The notes under the pieces are model-generated. The model was not told the origin of the DNA and did no database searches. It saw nothing but the letters and a program-made list of their open reading frames with translations. Position numbers and translations under genes: made by a program. Shown one piece after another: positions 29,850 to 37,210 of a stretch of 64,000 nt of DNA (positions are counted from its first letter, which is position 1; the number at the start of each line of letters is the position of its first letter). The stretch lies in the IMG/VR virus record IMGVR_UViG_3300031857_000156, positions 1 to 64,000 of that record; one strand, written 5' to 3'. This DNA is from a virus.

Positions 29850-31126
29850 TATTTATAATCTTCCATTACGGATCTGTAACCGCCAGATCCAATTGCTGAG
29901 GGAGCGGCAGCTAAACCCAAGCCGCCCGCTGCTTGCCGGCCCTTAGATGCTTGGCCGGCAGCACGAGCCATCCGACCATACGGCAAAGCAAAAAGATAAT
30001 TAAAAGGGTCACCTATCAAACTTGCTACGTTAACACCGGTTTGATAGCCACCTCTTTGTGTGTCAAGCTGCGGTATAAATCGTCCTTGTGGCGCAGACAT
30101 ATACGTTTCTTCTGACTGCTTAGGCGTATACATGCCGGCCATCTCGCCAAGGTCCATGTAACCCTTAGCTGTTTGCATAGGCGCATCACGCATGCCGGAC
30201 ATAAAATCTTTTGCTGCTTGTAGTGTCTGCTGGTACCCGCGCATCTTTTTGGGCGCACGGTTAGCCATCGCCAGCTCAGCTTCCATGTCGCGCACTGACC
30301 TGCCGTCTGCCTTCTTAGGCACTTCACCTTGCAGCAGCATCAATTCATCTTTCAAATACTGCGGGTACTCTGACGGCGGGCGCTCGAGGTAACGCTCCTC
30401 GATGCCTTCCGTTCTCGCGCGCTGCTTCCAGTCTGCCATGCCGCGCGCAGTGGCTGGACGCTCGCCAACAATTGCCTGTCCCAGCTCGCCGTACTGGTGG
30501 CGCGATGGATTAAACTCCGCGATGATCATGTCAAGCTCTTCGTCTGTCGGGAAGCGCTTGTGACGAGAGAAAAAATCTTGCTTTAATTTATCAATCAGCG
30601 GCGTTTTGCCGGCCGACAATTTTGCATTCTCAATTCCCTGCGCCATGCGCGCCATGTAATCCGCGCTTGGGGTGATTGACGCTTGACCTTCTACAGGGAT
30701 TGCTTCTAAGGTGCCAGCTTCTTGCGCCCGCTCGATGTTTTGCATTACGTTTGGGTCGTTGATGTCTTGAACCTTAGGCTTTAGGTATGTGCCTTTGACC
30801 GTGCGCCCAGTCATAGCTTTTGTCAGGAAAGGATCCGGACCCGCGGGGAACATTAGGTTCGGGTCAGTGGCCAACTCGTGAAATGCGCGCGCCTCTGCCT
30901 GCGGTCCAGTACGAAGTGTAGACGATGGCCTTGACAAAGACATGACGTGCTTCTTTAGCTCTTGCACATCAGCTTCAGGAGGTGCCTTGCCATAGGCTTT
31001 TTTGTATCTGGCAATAGCCTTAGCAACCTGCTCGAGCATATCCTTGCCGACAAGCCTTCCTGCGGCCATGGACGGAATCCCTGCCATCTCCAGCATCATC
31101 TCACGTGGTGACTTAATTGGGTTCAT
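29849..31126 (-). CDS. Hypothetical protein between TerL and portal
   Basis: 425 residues from the ATG at 31126. A start at 31162 is rejected because it lies inside the promoter motif. The sequence is charged and helical. Residues near 195-220 (KQDFFSRHKRFPTDEELDMIIAEF) look like a helical bundle, and the C-terminus is Gly/Ala-rich and hydrophobic (SLIGDPFNYLFALPYG). A structural or packaging accessory role is possible; no family recognised. Confidence 0.65.
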   Translation of the reverse strand: MNPIKSPREMMLEMAGIPSMAAGRLVGKDMLEQVAKAIARYKKAYGKAPPEADVQELKKHVMSLSRPSSTLRTGPQAEARAFHELATDPNLMFPAGPDPFLTKAMTGRTVKGTYLKPKVQDINDPNVMQNIERAQEAGTLEAIPVEGQASITPSADYMARMAQGIENAKLSAGKTPLIDKLKQDFFSRHKRFPTDEELDMIIAEFNPSRHQYGELGQAIVGERPATARGMADWKQRARTEGIEERYLERPPSEYPQYLKDELMLLQGEVPKKADGRSVRDMEAELAMANRAPKKMRGYQQTLQAAKDFMSGMRDAPMQTAKGYMDLGEMAGMYTPKQSEETYMSAPQGRFIPQLDTQRGGYQTGVNVASLIGDPFNYLFALPYGRMARAAGQASKGRQAAGGLGLAAAPSAIGSGGYRSVMEDYK

Positions 31127-31147
31127 TATTTTTGGAGTCTCCCTAGC

Positions 31148-31162
31148 ACCACTTATGCACAA
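31148..31162 (-). promoter_or_regulatory. Candidate phage promoter motif
   Basis: The minus strand reads ATTGTGCATAAGTGGTGCT around this position. It is directly before the 425-residue gene and after TerL. One base of the upstream T-run is changed compared with the best matches. Confidence 0.45.
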
Positions 31163-31179
31163 TAGCCGCTAGGCGCGCC

Positions 31180-32619
31180 CTACTGGGCGTACGGGTTGTA
31201 CCGCTGCTTGCTTTTGTCATCCGCGTAGTCGTAGTCGCGCACCGGCAGGGGGTCCAGCTGTATCCAGCCCGAGTCGCGCAGCACACGCAAGGCCTGGGAT
31301 AAGCTGTCCACGTAGTCATCGTGCCCACCAGACTCCGGGAACGCACACACCTGGCGCAGGAAACGCTTTGCCCAGTCAGCAAACTCCCCATGCTTTTTCA
31401 CATCCTCCGGCACGTAGACCTTGCCCTTCGCTATAAGCGGAGCCACGATGTTGATACGCTGCACCTTGTCCGCTCGGCCAGGGTTGTACGCCCTGACCGG
31501 CACGCCGGCACCTTGCAGCTCCTGGATTAGCGAGATACCTGCCGACTTATCCTCCATGAGGATTAGGTCTGCCTTTCTGCCTTTTGCAAAGGTGTTGTCC
31601 GCGCCGTACACGACCTCCTTAAAGTCGTTGATTACCTTCTTGCGCAGCTCGGGATATGACAGGTGCGCATCCCACGCATCCAGAAGGATGATGCACGTCC
31701 CCTTGTCCTGGTTCTCAAACACGCCCCAAACCTCGCAAGCCGTCGGGTCGTTGTGTGTCTTCTCACTCGTTGCCGGGTCGTATGAGGCGATCACATACTC
31801 CAGTGTCGGCGTCTCCTTTTTCATCGGCCACATCTTAAACCACTTGCGCTTCACAATGCCGGCGTCTTCTGGGTTTAGGATTTCACCATAGATCTCCTGT
31901 TTACCCAGGTCAGTGCCTTCGTAGGTCTCAAGCTGCTTGAAAAACGTCGCCGATAGGTTCTGCCTGTTGTCATAAGACGAGGCATTTACCATGTACACGT
32001 CGCCGCCGACCTTACCCTCGGCCAGATCGACAATTAACTCCTTTGGCTTGGGTGTGGTGGTTATGATCTGCTGCACCCGGGCTATGCCTTGGTGCTTTAA
32101 GCGCAGCGTAAACTGCACCTGGTCGTACGCATCGTCGATGTACTCAAACGCACAGAGCTCATCGAACCAGGCGCCATGGAACTGCTTACCTCGATACCGC
32201 TCTGGCTCGGATCCTGGTATGCCCTGGATGATAGACCCGTTGATTAACGTGATTTCAAAGAGCGACTTGTTGTAATCCTTGATCAACGAGTGCGGAATGA
32301 TGTTAAGTAACCCCGAGTCGCCCTCAAAACACGTCGCCCGAATGTCGTTTGACGTCGGCGCGGTCACTAACCAGCGTGTGTCGGGGTGTTTCCACGCCCG
32401 AATCCCAATCCAATGGCTCGCGGTGTGCGTTTTACCTGATCCCCGGCCGGCAAGCATGAGGAAGGTGTCATATTCGCTGTCCTCCGGCTCTCTTTGGTGT
32501 CCAAGCGCGCTTAATTCCCATCGAACCTGCCACAAAGCCGCGTCCAGCTGCGGTTTTGGCCAGTGTTTGTTGTTTTTTGCAAAATCCGCCAGGATTTTTT
32601 CTTGTTTTTTGCTCAACAT
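31180..32619 (-). CDS. terL: Terminase large subunit (TerL)
   Basis: 479 residues. The ATPase has Walker A GRGSGKT at 58-64 and Walker B with the catalytic Glu in HGAWFDELCAF (E154), then a coupling motif in ITTTPKP. The nuclease has acidic residues in ASYDPAT, LMEDKSAG and HDDYVDSLSQAL. It packages DNA into the prohead and cuts concatemers. The start overlaps the Hint gene stop (ATGTTGA). The small subunit candidate lies far away at 50.4 kb. Confidence 0.92.
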   Translation of the reverse strand: MLSKKQEKILADFAKNNKHWPKPQLDAALWQVRWELSALGHQREPEDSEYDTFLMLAGRGSGKTHTASHWIGIRAWKHPDTRWLVTAPTSNDIRATCFEGDSGLLNIIPHSLIKDYNKSLFEITLINGSIIQGIPGSEPERYRGKQFHGAWFDELCAFEYIDDAYDQVQFTLRLKHQGIARVQQIITTTPKPKELIVDLAEGKVGGDVYMVNASSYDNRQNLSATFFKQLETYEGTDLGKQEIYGEILNPEDAGIVKRKWFKMWPMKKETPTLEYVIASYDPATSEKTHNDPTACEVWGVFENQDKGTCIILLDAWDAHLSYPELRKKVINDFKEVVYGADNTFAKGRKADLILMEDKSAGISLIQELQGAGVPVRAYNPGRADKVQRINIVAPLIAKGKVYVPEDVKKHGEFADWAKRFLRQVCAFPESGGHDDYVDSLSQALRVLRDSGWIQLDPLPVRDYDYADDKSKQRYNPYAQ

Positions 32620-33575
32620 ACTGAGATAAATCCCTCACTTGCCAAGAATGGTTTGTCAACAATGACATGAACGCACTGTTTCGGATCAATTTTCTTGATT
32701 TTTTGTATGTACCTGCGCTTTAGGCGCCCGTTTTTGTCTTCCAGCCTGAATGTCAGTCTATAATTCGGCCCAATCTCAGGCGTGTACAGCATGGTCTTAC
32801 ACCCCAGCGACTCAACCAGCGCCTGGTAGCGCCTAACTGTCGGGTAGTGGGGCTCGTAAATCGCGTATTTCTTCTCGTGGTTGTCCCACACCACATAAAA
32901 GCACGCGTCTATCAGACCCTCCAGCAGCTCCTCCCGTTGCTCGGGCGAGCTCTCCACGTAACTAAACGGCAGAGTCGTTGGGATGTCTGCGCCGGCAAAC
33001 AAAAACGTGTCCTTGATCGATGGCCGGAACTCAAACTTAAAGCGGCCCACGTTAAACTGTTTCACCTTCATAAAAAACCCGTGCCCGCGGCACCGCTTTC
33101 TCACCCGCTCCAGATCCATCTTGCCTACCATGTTCCTGCCTGACGGCCGCAACGACCCCAGCCAGATACCCATCACATAGGGCGGCACCGGCAGATCCTT
33201 CCACGTGTACTGCAGCGGCTCGCACACTTGTATGGACCAAGTCTCTGGTTCTTTTTTAACCAGCTCGTCCATTGACAAGAGCTTGATCTTCGAGCGCAGT
33301 GGCTTAGAATACTTCTTGCCGCGGTTCTTAACCCACCGCGACAAGTTGTCTCTATACGTCTTATCTTGCAGCGGGAGCGCCATGTGAGAGTCGCCCTCTA
33401 GCCCCAGCCCATCATCAAACGACACCTGATAGCACGCGCTCGGTATGTACTGCTGCACCGATCTCACCGGCTGGGCGCAGCCCGCTTGGTCAAACACAAG
33501 ATCTCCAGGGCGCAAGTCGATTGCCCGCCGCCAGCCACTAAGCGTGGGTATTGGCGTTGTCGCTGCTAGTCCCAT
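32613..33575 (-). CDS. Free-standing intein-like Hint/LAGLIDADG protein
   Basis: 320 residues showing intein architecture without flanking exteins. Block A is at 2-30 (GLAATTPIPTLSGW to GDLVFD), block B at 58-66 with H64, LAGLIDADG-like motifs at about 134-146 (degenerate) and 217-226 (LLEGLIDACF), and block F at 301-316 (VHVIVDKPFLASEGF). The first catalytic Cys is replaced (MGLA) and the terminal His-Asn is missing (ISVC), so self-splicing should be dead. It overlaps terL by 7 bp. It may be a homing-endonuclease relic or a recruited regulator. Confidence 0.75.
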   Translation of the reverse strand: MGLAATTPIPTLSGWRRAIDLRPGDLVFDQAGCAQPVRSVQQYIPSACYQVSFDDGLGLEGDSHMALPLQDKTYRDNLSRWVKNRGKKYSKPLRSKIKLLSMDELVKKEPETWSIQVCEPLQYTWKDLPVPPYVMGIWLGSLRPSGRNMVGKMDLERVRKRCRGHGFFMKVKQFNVGRFKFEFRPSIKDTFLFAGADIPTTLPFSYVESSPEQREELLEGLIDACFYVVWDNHEKKYAIYEPHYPTVRRYQALVESLGCKTMLYTPEIGPNYRLTFRLEDKNGRLKRRYIQKIKKIDPKQCVHVIVDKPFLASEGFISVC

Positions 33576-33762
33576 GTCTCTTTGTCTTTTTCCTAGTCCG
33601 GTCGTTTAGTAGGGCGCGCTGTGATGCGCCAGGAGACAGCCAAATCTCCTTGAAGTAACCATCGAGCTTGCGCTTATTGGTGTACGCAAAGAAGATGTAG
33701 CCATCCATCCTAAGATCCCCTCTGCGGAATTGGCTGTTTGTTTGTGGGTTAATTCGCTTCAT
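33538..33762 (-). CDS. Small basic hypothetical protein
   Basis: 74 residues. RRGDLRMDGYIFFAYTNKRKLDGYFKEIWLSP resembles the DNA-associated N-terminal module found in phage HNH proteins, here without an HNH motif. It has a ggagg ribosome site and overlaps the Hint gene by 38 bp. First gene of the late arm after the origin region. Confidence 0.6.
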   Translation of the reverse strand: MKRINPQTNSQFRRGDLRMDGYIFFAYTNKRKLDGYFKEIWLSPGASQRALLNDRTRKKTKRHGTSSDNANTHA

Positions 33763-33779
33763 ACCAGTGCCTCCATATA

Positions 33780-33795
33780 CCTACTTATACAAAAA
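33780..33795 (-). promoter_or_regulatory. Candidate late promoter, leftward
   Basis: The minus strand reads TTTTTTGTATAAGTAGG. It sits at the outer edge of repeat copy A and points to the terminase operon. Copy B has a matching outward motif at 42087. About 18 nt separates it from the first ATG. Confidence 0.6.
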
Positions 33796-33808
33796 ATAAA
33801 TGGGGACA

Positions 33809-34027
33809 GCTGTCAAGGGTTGCGGGGGTTGCGGGGGTCTAAACCAGGTCCCCCTCTCGGTTTATATTTTTTATTTTCAAAAAAAAAATAAAAGTGAAAT
33901 AGACCCCCGCAACCCCCGCAACCCTTGACAGCAAAAAAATTTTACCAACAAAATCAATAACTTACAAAAGTGCGGCATAGAGAAAAAAGGGCCTCAGACC
34001 CTTGACACGACCCCGGCAACCCTTGAC
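33809..34027. repeat. Inverted-repeat element, copy A
   Basis: A perfect 32-bp inverted repeat (33809-33840 and 33901-33932; arms rich in GGGGTTGCGGGGG) surrounds a 60-bp AT-rich spacer. A related arm follows at 33997-34027 with the text cccttgacacgaccccggc. The whole block recurs, inverted and diverged, at 41850-42067. It could act as origin structure, terminator hairpin, or recombination site. Confidence 0.85.
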
Positions 34028-34049
34028 AACTTGTCCGCACAAGCAAAAG

Positions 34050-34080
34050 TTATCCAAAGTTATCCACAGAGTTATCCACA
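34050..34080 (+). other. Three DnaA boxes (candidate replication origin)
   Basis: TTATCCAAA at 34050 and perfect TTATCCACA at 34060 and 34072, all in one direction. They follow an AT-rich run and precede the iteron array. Host DnaA loading near the divergent arms is a reasonable inference; no origin test is possible here. Confidence 0.65.
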
Positions 34081-34234
34081 GGTTGCCTATTTTTAGGGTT
34101 GTCTCTATACCTGTCTCTATACGCAAAAAAATATAAAAAAAATTGCAAAAACTGTCGATTTGGGGTGGGGCCACCACCGCCCTCCCCGACAGGACCCGTT
34201 CAGGTGGTCCGTCCCTATTTTCGACCCCCGTTAT

Positions 34235-34545
34235 GTTGCAGCGCACCAATTTGCTGCATTGCAGCACCCCCAGTTAGTGCTCACTAACTTTGTGCAGTGC
34301 AACAAGTAAGTGAGCACTAACTAACCTGTATGCGGCAGTGCAACACCCCCAGCGAGCGCACACTAACTTATATGCTGCAGTGCACCACCCCCAGTGAGCG
34401 CTCACTAACATATTGCAGCGCGGCAATTAGGTTAGTGAGCGCACACTAACATGCAGGCAGGCACGCGTCTTGCCTTAGCAAGAATCATGCCAAGCTGGCC
34501 ATGCAAGAATCGTGCCAGATTGCCGGCTAAGTTAGTGAGTGCTCG
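34235..34545. repeat. Iteron-like array of GTTAGTG/CACTAAC boxes
   Basis: Six sites end or start with CACTAAC/GTTAGTG (34272, 34307, 34351, 34392, 34430, 34531), several palindromic such as AGTGAGCGCTCACTAAC. They are interspersed with gcagtgcamcaccccc boxes. The region is free of genes. Such arrays bind initiators or repressors; which protein binds here is unknown. Two caagaatcrtgcca copies lie at 34479 and 34504. The segment 34081-34234 contains nothing else I can assign. Confidence 0.7.
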
Positions 34546-34611
34546 CGAGCGCGAGCTAGACATCTGGGCATAAAGTAACCACAACGACAGCAGGGAGAAT
34601 CCAGCAGGCAA

Positions 34612-34640
34612 AAACCACCCTGAAAAAACCAGTATATTGA
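34612..34640 (+). promoter_or_regulatory. Early promoter box 1
   Basis: A conserved box AACCACCCTGAAAAAACCAG, then a -10-like TATATT at 34633. The same layout recurs at 36123, 36539, 37703 and 38576. There is no TTGACA at -35, so the box itself may bind an activator. Confidence 0.6.
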
Positions 34641-34667
34641 GACCATTACATAACAGGAGATCTCACC

Positions 34668-34967
34668 ATGGCGGCATCCCCAGAATTTAAGCTTTACGAC
34701 GCAGCAGGCACCTATCAGGCAGCCTGCAAACAGCCTGAGCAGGCAGCAGCCCTTGTTTCTTTTTTAGGCGACGGCGCCACCATCCGCTACGGCCACACCA
34801 AAAAAGACATCGTGTGGACCGAGGGAGTGGACGGCGCAGCTTCCGACTCTTATGACCAAACAGCAAACAAGGTCGTTGACCGGCTGTTTGCGCGCAGCGT
34901 TGAGCGCCAACGTCAAAGGGATTTTGACCGATGGGGCGGCGAGCGCCGGCTGTATCCCTTAGATTGA
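34668..34967 (+). CDS. Early hypothetical protein
   Basis: 99 residues. FKLYDAAGTYQAACKQPEQAAALVSFLGDGATIRYGH is a small alpha/beta fold with no motif I recognise. The C-terminal third is Arg-rich (RQRQRDFDRWGGERR). It is the first gene rightward of the origin, behind promoter box 1 and with an aggag ribosome site. Hammerhead 1 begins 5 nt after its stop. Confidence 0.65.
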   Translation: MAASPEFKLYDAAGTYQAACKQPEQAAALVSFLGDGATIRYGHTKKDIVWTEGVDGAASDSYDQTANKVVDRLFARSVERQRQRDFDRWGGERRLYPLD

Positions 34968-34971
34968 CCCA

Positions 34972-35023
34972 GCATCACTGATGAGGCCTGAATGGCCGAA
35001 ACCCCGGCGACGGGGTCTGATGC
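34972..35023 (+). ncRNA. Hammerhead ribozyme 1 (type I)
   Basis: Stem I GCATCA (34972) with TGATGC (35018); core CTGATGA (34978-34984); stem II GGCC/GGCC with TGAAT loop; core GAAA (34998); stem III CCCCG/CGGGG with GCGA loop; A35001-U35016 pair and C35017 as cleavage site. Open-ended stem I defines type I. It sits between two genes; cutting would leave the next mRNA starting at 35018, 28 nt before its ATG. Confidence 0.9.
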
Positions 35024-35045
35024 AATCACAACAGGAGCACACACC

Positions 35046-35762
35046 ATGCATAAAACGTTACTCACCGTCGACACGAATGCCAAGACGGTTAAGGGTCAAA
35101 AATACGGGTTCATTACAGGCATTCTGTATATGGCGCCGTCGGATCTGTCGGGCCAGCAATTCTGCCCCATGGCCAAGCTGGCCGGCTGCGAGGCAGCTTG
35201 TTTAAATACAGCCGGCCGCGGCGCCATGTCGTCAGTGCAGCGGGCCCGTCTGTCGAAAGCCCGGTTTTTCATCCAGCAGCGCGACGATTTCATGGACGTG
35301 CTCGCTGCTGACGTAGCCCGGCTGCAGCGCCGCGCTGCCAAGCTTGGCATGACGCCGCTGGTCCGTCTCAACGGCACGTCTGACATTCGTTGGGAGTCGA
35401 TCCGCATGCGCGACGGCCGGACAATCTTCGAGGCATTTCCCGGCGTGCAGTTTTACGATTACACGAAGATTGCCAATCGACGCGACATTCCGGCCAATTA
35501 CGATCTAACGTTTTCATGGTCCGGCGTCGCAGCATTCGCCGAGTACGGCCGGCGCGCCATCGATGCAGGCATGCGCGTCGCCGTCGTATTCCAAGACCGT
35601 CGCAGCATCCCGGCGTCGTATCTTGGCATGCAGTGCGTCGATGGCGACGACAGCGACATTCGCCACCTTGATCCGCGCGGCGTCGTCGTAGCGCTGTATG
35701 CCAAGGGTAAAGCAAAACGCGACACGTCCGGCTTCGTGATCCCGATCAAGCTTGTGGCGTAA
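35046..35762 (+). CDS. GP88-like phage protein
   Basis: 238 residues from the ATG at 35046 behind acaggagcac. A longer in-frame reading from 34992 only translates the ribozyme. Features: TVKGQKYGFITGILYMAP, then a Cys pattern CPMAKLAGCEAACLNTAG, then FPGVQFYDYTKI and GVVVALYAKGKAKRD. This resembles the phage Gene product 88 domain, whose biochemical role is not established. The gene is bracketed by hammerheads 1 and 2. Confidence 0.75.
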   Translation: MHKTLLTVDTNAKTVKGQKYGFITGILYMAPSDLSGQQFCPMAKLAGCEAACLNTAGRGAMSSVQRARLSKARFFIQQRDDFMDVLAADVARLQRRAAKLGMTPLVRLNGTSDIRWESIRMRDGRTIFEAFPGVQFYDYTKIANRRDIPANYDLTFSWSGVAAFAEYGRRAIDAGMRVAVVFQDRRSIPASYLGMQCVDGDDSDIRHLDPRGVVVALYAKGKAKRDTSGFVIPIKLVA

Positions 35763-35766
35763 TCCA

Positions 35767-35818
35767 GCATCACTGACGAGGCCTCGATGGCCGAAACCCC
35801 GGAGACGGGGTCTGATGC
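35767..35818 (+). ncRNA. Hammerhead ribozyme 2 (type I)
   Basis: Same layout as hammerhead 1: stem I GCATCA/TGATGC, core CTGACGA (35773), stem II GGCC with TCGAT loop, GAAA (35793), stem III CCCCG/CGGGG with GAGA loop, cleavage after C35812. Loops differ from copy 1 while helices are kept. It lies 4 nt after the GP88-like stop and 22 nt before the next ATG. Confidence 0.9.
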
Positions 35819-35840
35819 AATCACAACAGGAGAAAACACC

Positions 35841-36065
35841 ATGGACGACAATTTAGGAATGGCCGGAAAATACAACGTCTACCGTTGCGAAGATAACGCC
35901 GGGTTTTATTTCGAGCACGAGCAGTACGGTGACGAGCGCTCTGTCCGGGTCAACATTGACCCAGCGACCAAGCAGGCCTTTGACTACGAGGGCATGTACG
36001 AGGTCCCCGCGACGTGTTTGGAGTGGCTCCGCGCCAACGGCGTGAACGTCTCAGACGTCGAATAA
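35841..36065 (+). CDS. Early hypothetical protein
   Basis: 74 residues from the ATG at 35841; the longer frame from 35787 lies in the ribozyme. Acidic, with YNVYRCEDNAGFYFEHEQYGDERSVRVNID beta strands and VPATCLEWLRANGV. The fold is unknown. It is flanked by hammerheads 2 and 3, so its message may be trimmed at both ends. Confidence 0.65.
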   Translation: MDDNLGMAGKYNVYRCEDNAGFYFEHEQYGDERSVRVNIDPATKQAFDYEGMYEVPATCLEWLRANGVNVSDVE

Positions 36066-36068
36066 TCA

Positions 36069-36121
36069 GCATCTCTGACGATGGGGTGATTCCCCGAAAC
36101 CCGCGAGAGCGGGTCAGATGC
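36069..36121 (+). ncRNA. Hammerhead ribozyme 3 (type I), slightly degenerate
   Basis: Stem I GCATCT/AGATGC, core CTGACGA (36075-36081), stem II GGGG/CCCC, GAAA (36096), stem III CCCGC/GCGGG with GAGA loop, cleavage after C36115. All three helices carry compensatory changes relative to copies 1 and 2. A single extra T at 36082 lies between the core and stem II and may lower activity. Confidence 0.8.
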
Positions 36122-36150
36122 AAAACCATCCTGAAAAAACCAGTACAATA
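36122..36150 (+). promoter_or_regulatory. Early promoter box 2
   Basis: AAACCATCCTGAAAAAACCAG with -10-like TACAAT at 36144. It begins right after hammerhead 3, so transcripts started here lack the ribozymes. Confidence 0.55.
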
Positions 36151-36177
36151 GCAACACCACAACACGGAGAAAACACC

Positions 36178-36342
36178 ATGAGCACACCACAAACCCCAAT
36201 CACTGTCAGCATGCTGTCCGAGTACATCGGCCAGCATTCGGCAGCGAGCTACTCAGCACTCGCGCTACTGGCTGAAATTCTGAACGGCGAGATCGATCTA
36301 GAGCAGATCCGCCTCGACGTACTCGCGGAGACACAGCCATGA
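36178..36342 (+). CDS. Small early protein
   Basis: 54 residues from the ATG at 36178 behind cacggagaaaa. Helical (VSMLSEYIGQHSAASYSALALLAEILNGEIDLEQIRLDVL). It overlaps the next gene as ATGA. No family recognised. Confidence 0.6.
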   Translation: MSTPQTPITVSMLSEYIGQHSAASYSALALLAEILNGEIDLEQIRLDVLAETQP

Positions 36343-36539
36343 ACATCGACACCATCCCGCAGCAAGTAATCCGCCACAGCAAAGGGCCCGAGGGCTGGGC
36401 CCGCGCCACCATGGGCCCGATCGACGGCCGGCACTGGGACGCCACCGATCGGCAGTGGATCCAGTGGCTGCAGGACCAGGGGCAGGACGTCGTCACGATC
36501 GGCGACACCATGTATCAGATCGTCACGCCGCGGGAATAA
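36339..36539 (+). CDS. Small early protein
   Basis: 66 residues, Trp- and Gln-rich (GWARATMGPIDGRHWDATDRQWIQWLQDQGQD). Translationally coupled to its neighbour through ATGA. Promoter box 3 begins at its stop codon. Function unknown. Confidence 0.6.
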   Translation: MNIDTIPQQVIRHSKGPEGWARATMGPIDGRHWDATDRQWIQWLQDQGQDVVTIGDTMYQIVTPRE

Positions 36540-36566
36540 AACCACCCTGAAAAAACCAGTATAATG
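36539..36566 (+). promoter_or_regulatory. Early promoter box 3
   Basis: AACCACCCTGAAAAAACCAG with the best -10, TATAAT at 36560. The copy drives the segment with a structured RNA or micro-ORF. Confidence 0.65.
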
Positions 36567-36576
36567 TAACGATCAC

Positions 36577-36683
36577 GGAGGCGGGAAAGTGTGGCTTATG
36601 ACGGTCCGGACAGCGGCGCAGGCATCAGACCCTGCGTTGAAACCCCGGCCGAAGCTGTCGGGATTCACTGCCCGCCCGCCTCC
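36577..36683 (+). other. Structured leader RNA candidate
   Basis: GGAGGCGGG (36577-36585) pairs with CCCGCCTCC (36675-36683). AGTG/CACT (36588/36666) extends it inward. GACAGC/GCTGTC (36609/36654) and CGCAGG/CCTGCG (36617/36631) form internal arms. The outer stem buries the ggagg ribosome site of the micro-ORF at 36589. It has GAAACCCC but no CUGANGA, so it is not a fourth hammerhead as written. Confidence 0.45.
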
Positions 36684-36690
36684 ACCATAA
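36589..36690 (+). CDS. Micro-ORF, 33 residues
   Basis: GTG start with GGAGG 7 nt upstream, encoding a basic, Pro-rich peptide ending FTARPPPP. It fills the gap between promoter box 3 and the next gene. The coding evidence is only the good ribosome site; the same bases also fold as a long hairpin, so it may be a regulatory leader instead. Confidence 0.35.
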   Translation: MWLMTVRTAAQASDPALKPRPKLSGFTARPPPP

Positions 36691-36711
36691 CCACAACACG
36701 GAGCACACACC

Positions 36712-36990
36712 ATGCAAAAAACGTTCTATTTTTACACAGACCCCGGCCACGGCTGGGTCAAGGTGCCAGTCAATCTGCTGCACACCCTCGGCATCGCCGG
36801 CCAAATTTCGCTGTACTCGTATCAGCGCGGCGACTCGGCGTATCTCGAGGAAGACAGCGACGCCTCGCTGTTCCATCGCGCATTCTTTGATAAGTACGGC
36901 GAATTCCCAGTCTACCGGGAGCGCAACAGCGCGCACAATTATTCGCGCATTCGCAATTATGACAATTACAGGAGCAATCACAATGGATAA
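36712..36990 (+). CDS. Early hypothetical protein
   Basis: 92 residues. KTFYFYTDPGHGWVKVPVNLLHTLGIAGQISLYSYQRGDSAYLEEDSD is a compact conserved phage fold of unknown function, with a basic, Asn/Tyr-rich tail (RNSAHNYSRIRNYDNYRSNHN). The ATG follows acacggagcac. It overlaps the next gene by 8 bp. Confidence 0.65.
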   Translation: MQKTFYFYTDPGHGWVKVPVNLLHTLGIAGQISLYSYQRGDSAYLEEDSDASLFHRAFFDKYGEFPVYRERNSAHNYSRIRNYDNYRSNHNG

Positions 36991-37195
36991 GACAATCAAC
37001 GACATCTTCGATCGATACTTCGCCGACTGCGAGGCCGGCTACATGGAGGCAGAGCGCCGGCGCCTCGAGCGCGCCCGGCGCCGCGCTGAGCACGACAATA
37101 ATCTGCACAGCTGCGGATACCCTCCGCCGGCTGTTATCGATTTAGGCTACACCGACTACGCAAAAGACAGCGCAGCCAGCCTCAACACAGATTAA
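36983..37195 (+). CDS. Small early protein
   Basis: 70 residues from the ATG at 36983 behind aggagcaatc. The first half is helical with an Arg/Glu cluster (EAERRRLERARRRAEHDN). The second half is YPPPAVIDLGYTDYAKD. No domain recognised. Confidence 0.6.
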   Translation: MDKTINDIFDRYFADCEAGYMEAERRRLERARRRAEHDNNLHSCGYPPPAVIDLGYTDYAKDSAASLNTD

Positions 37196-37210
37196 ATAGG
37201 GTCAGACACC

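Noticed and set aside
31127-31162. Upstream ATG for the 425-residue gene
   Set aside because: The first codons lie within the promoter-like motif; the ATG at 31126 is a better start.
34992-35045. In-frame N-terminal extension of the GP88-like gene (MAETPATGSDAITTG), also seen at 35787 for the next gene
   Set aside because: Both extensions translate the conserved hammerhead core and stem III. A good ribosome site and ATG follow the ribozyme, so the similarity is RNA conservation, not a protein repeat.
36591-36890. 99-codon plus-strand reading frame
   Set aside because: It runs out of frame through the well-supported gene at 36712 and has no other support; only the 33-codon frame at 36589 has a good ribosome site.
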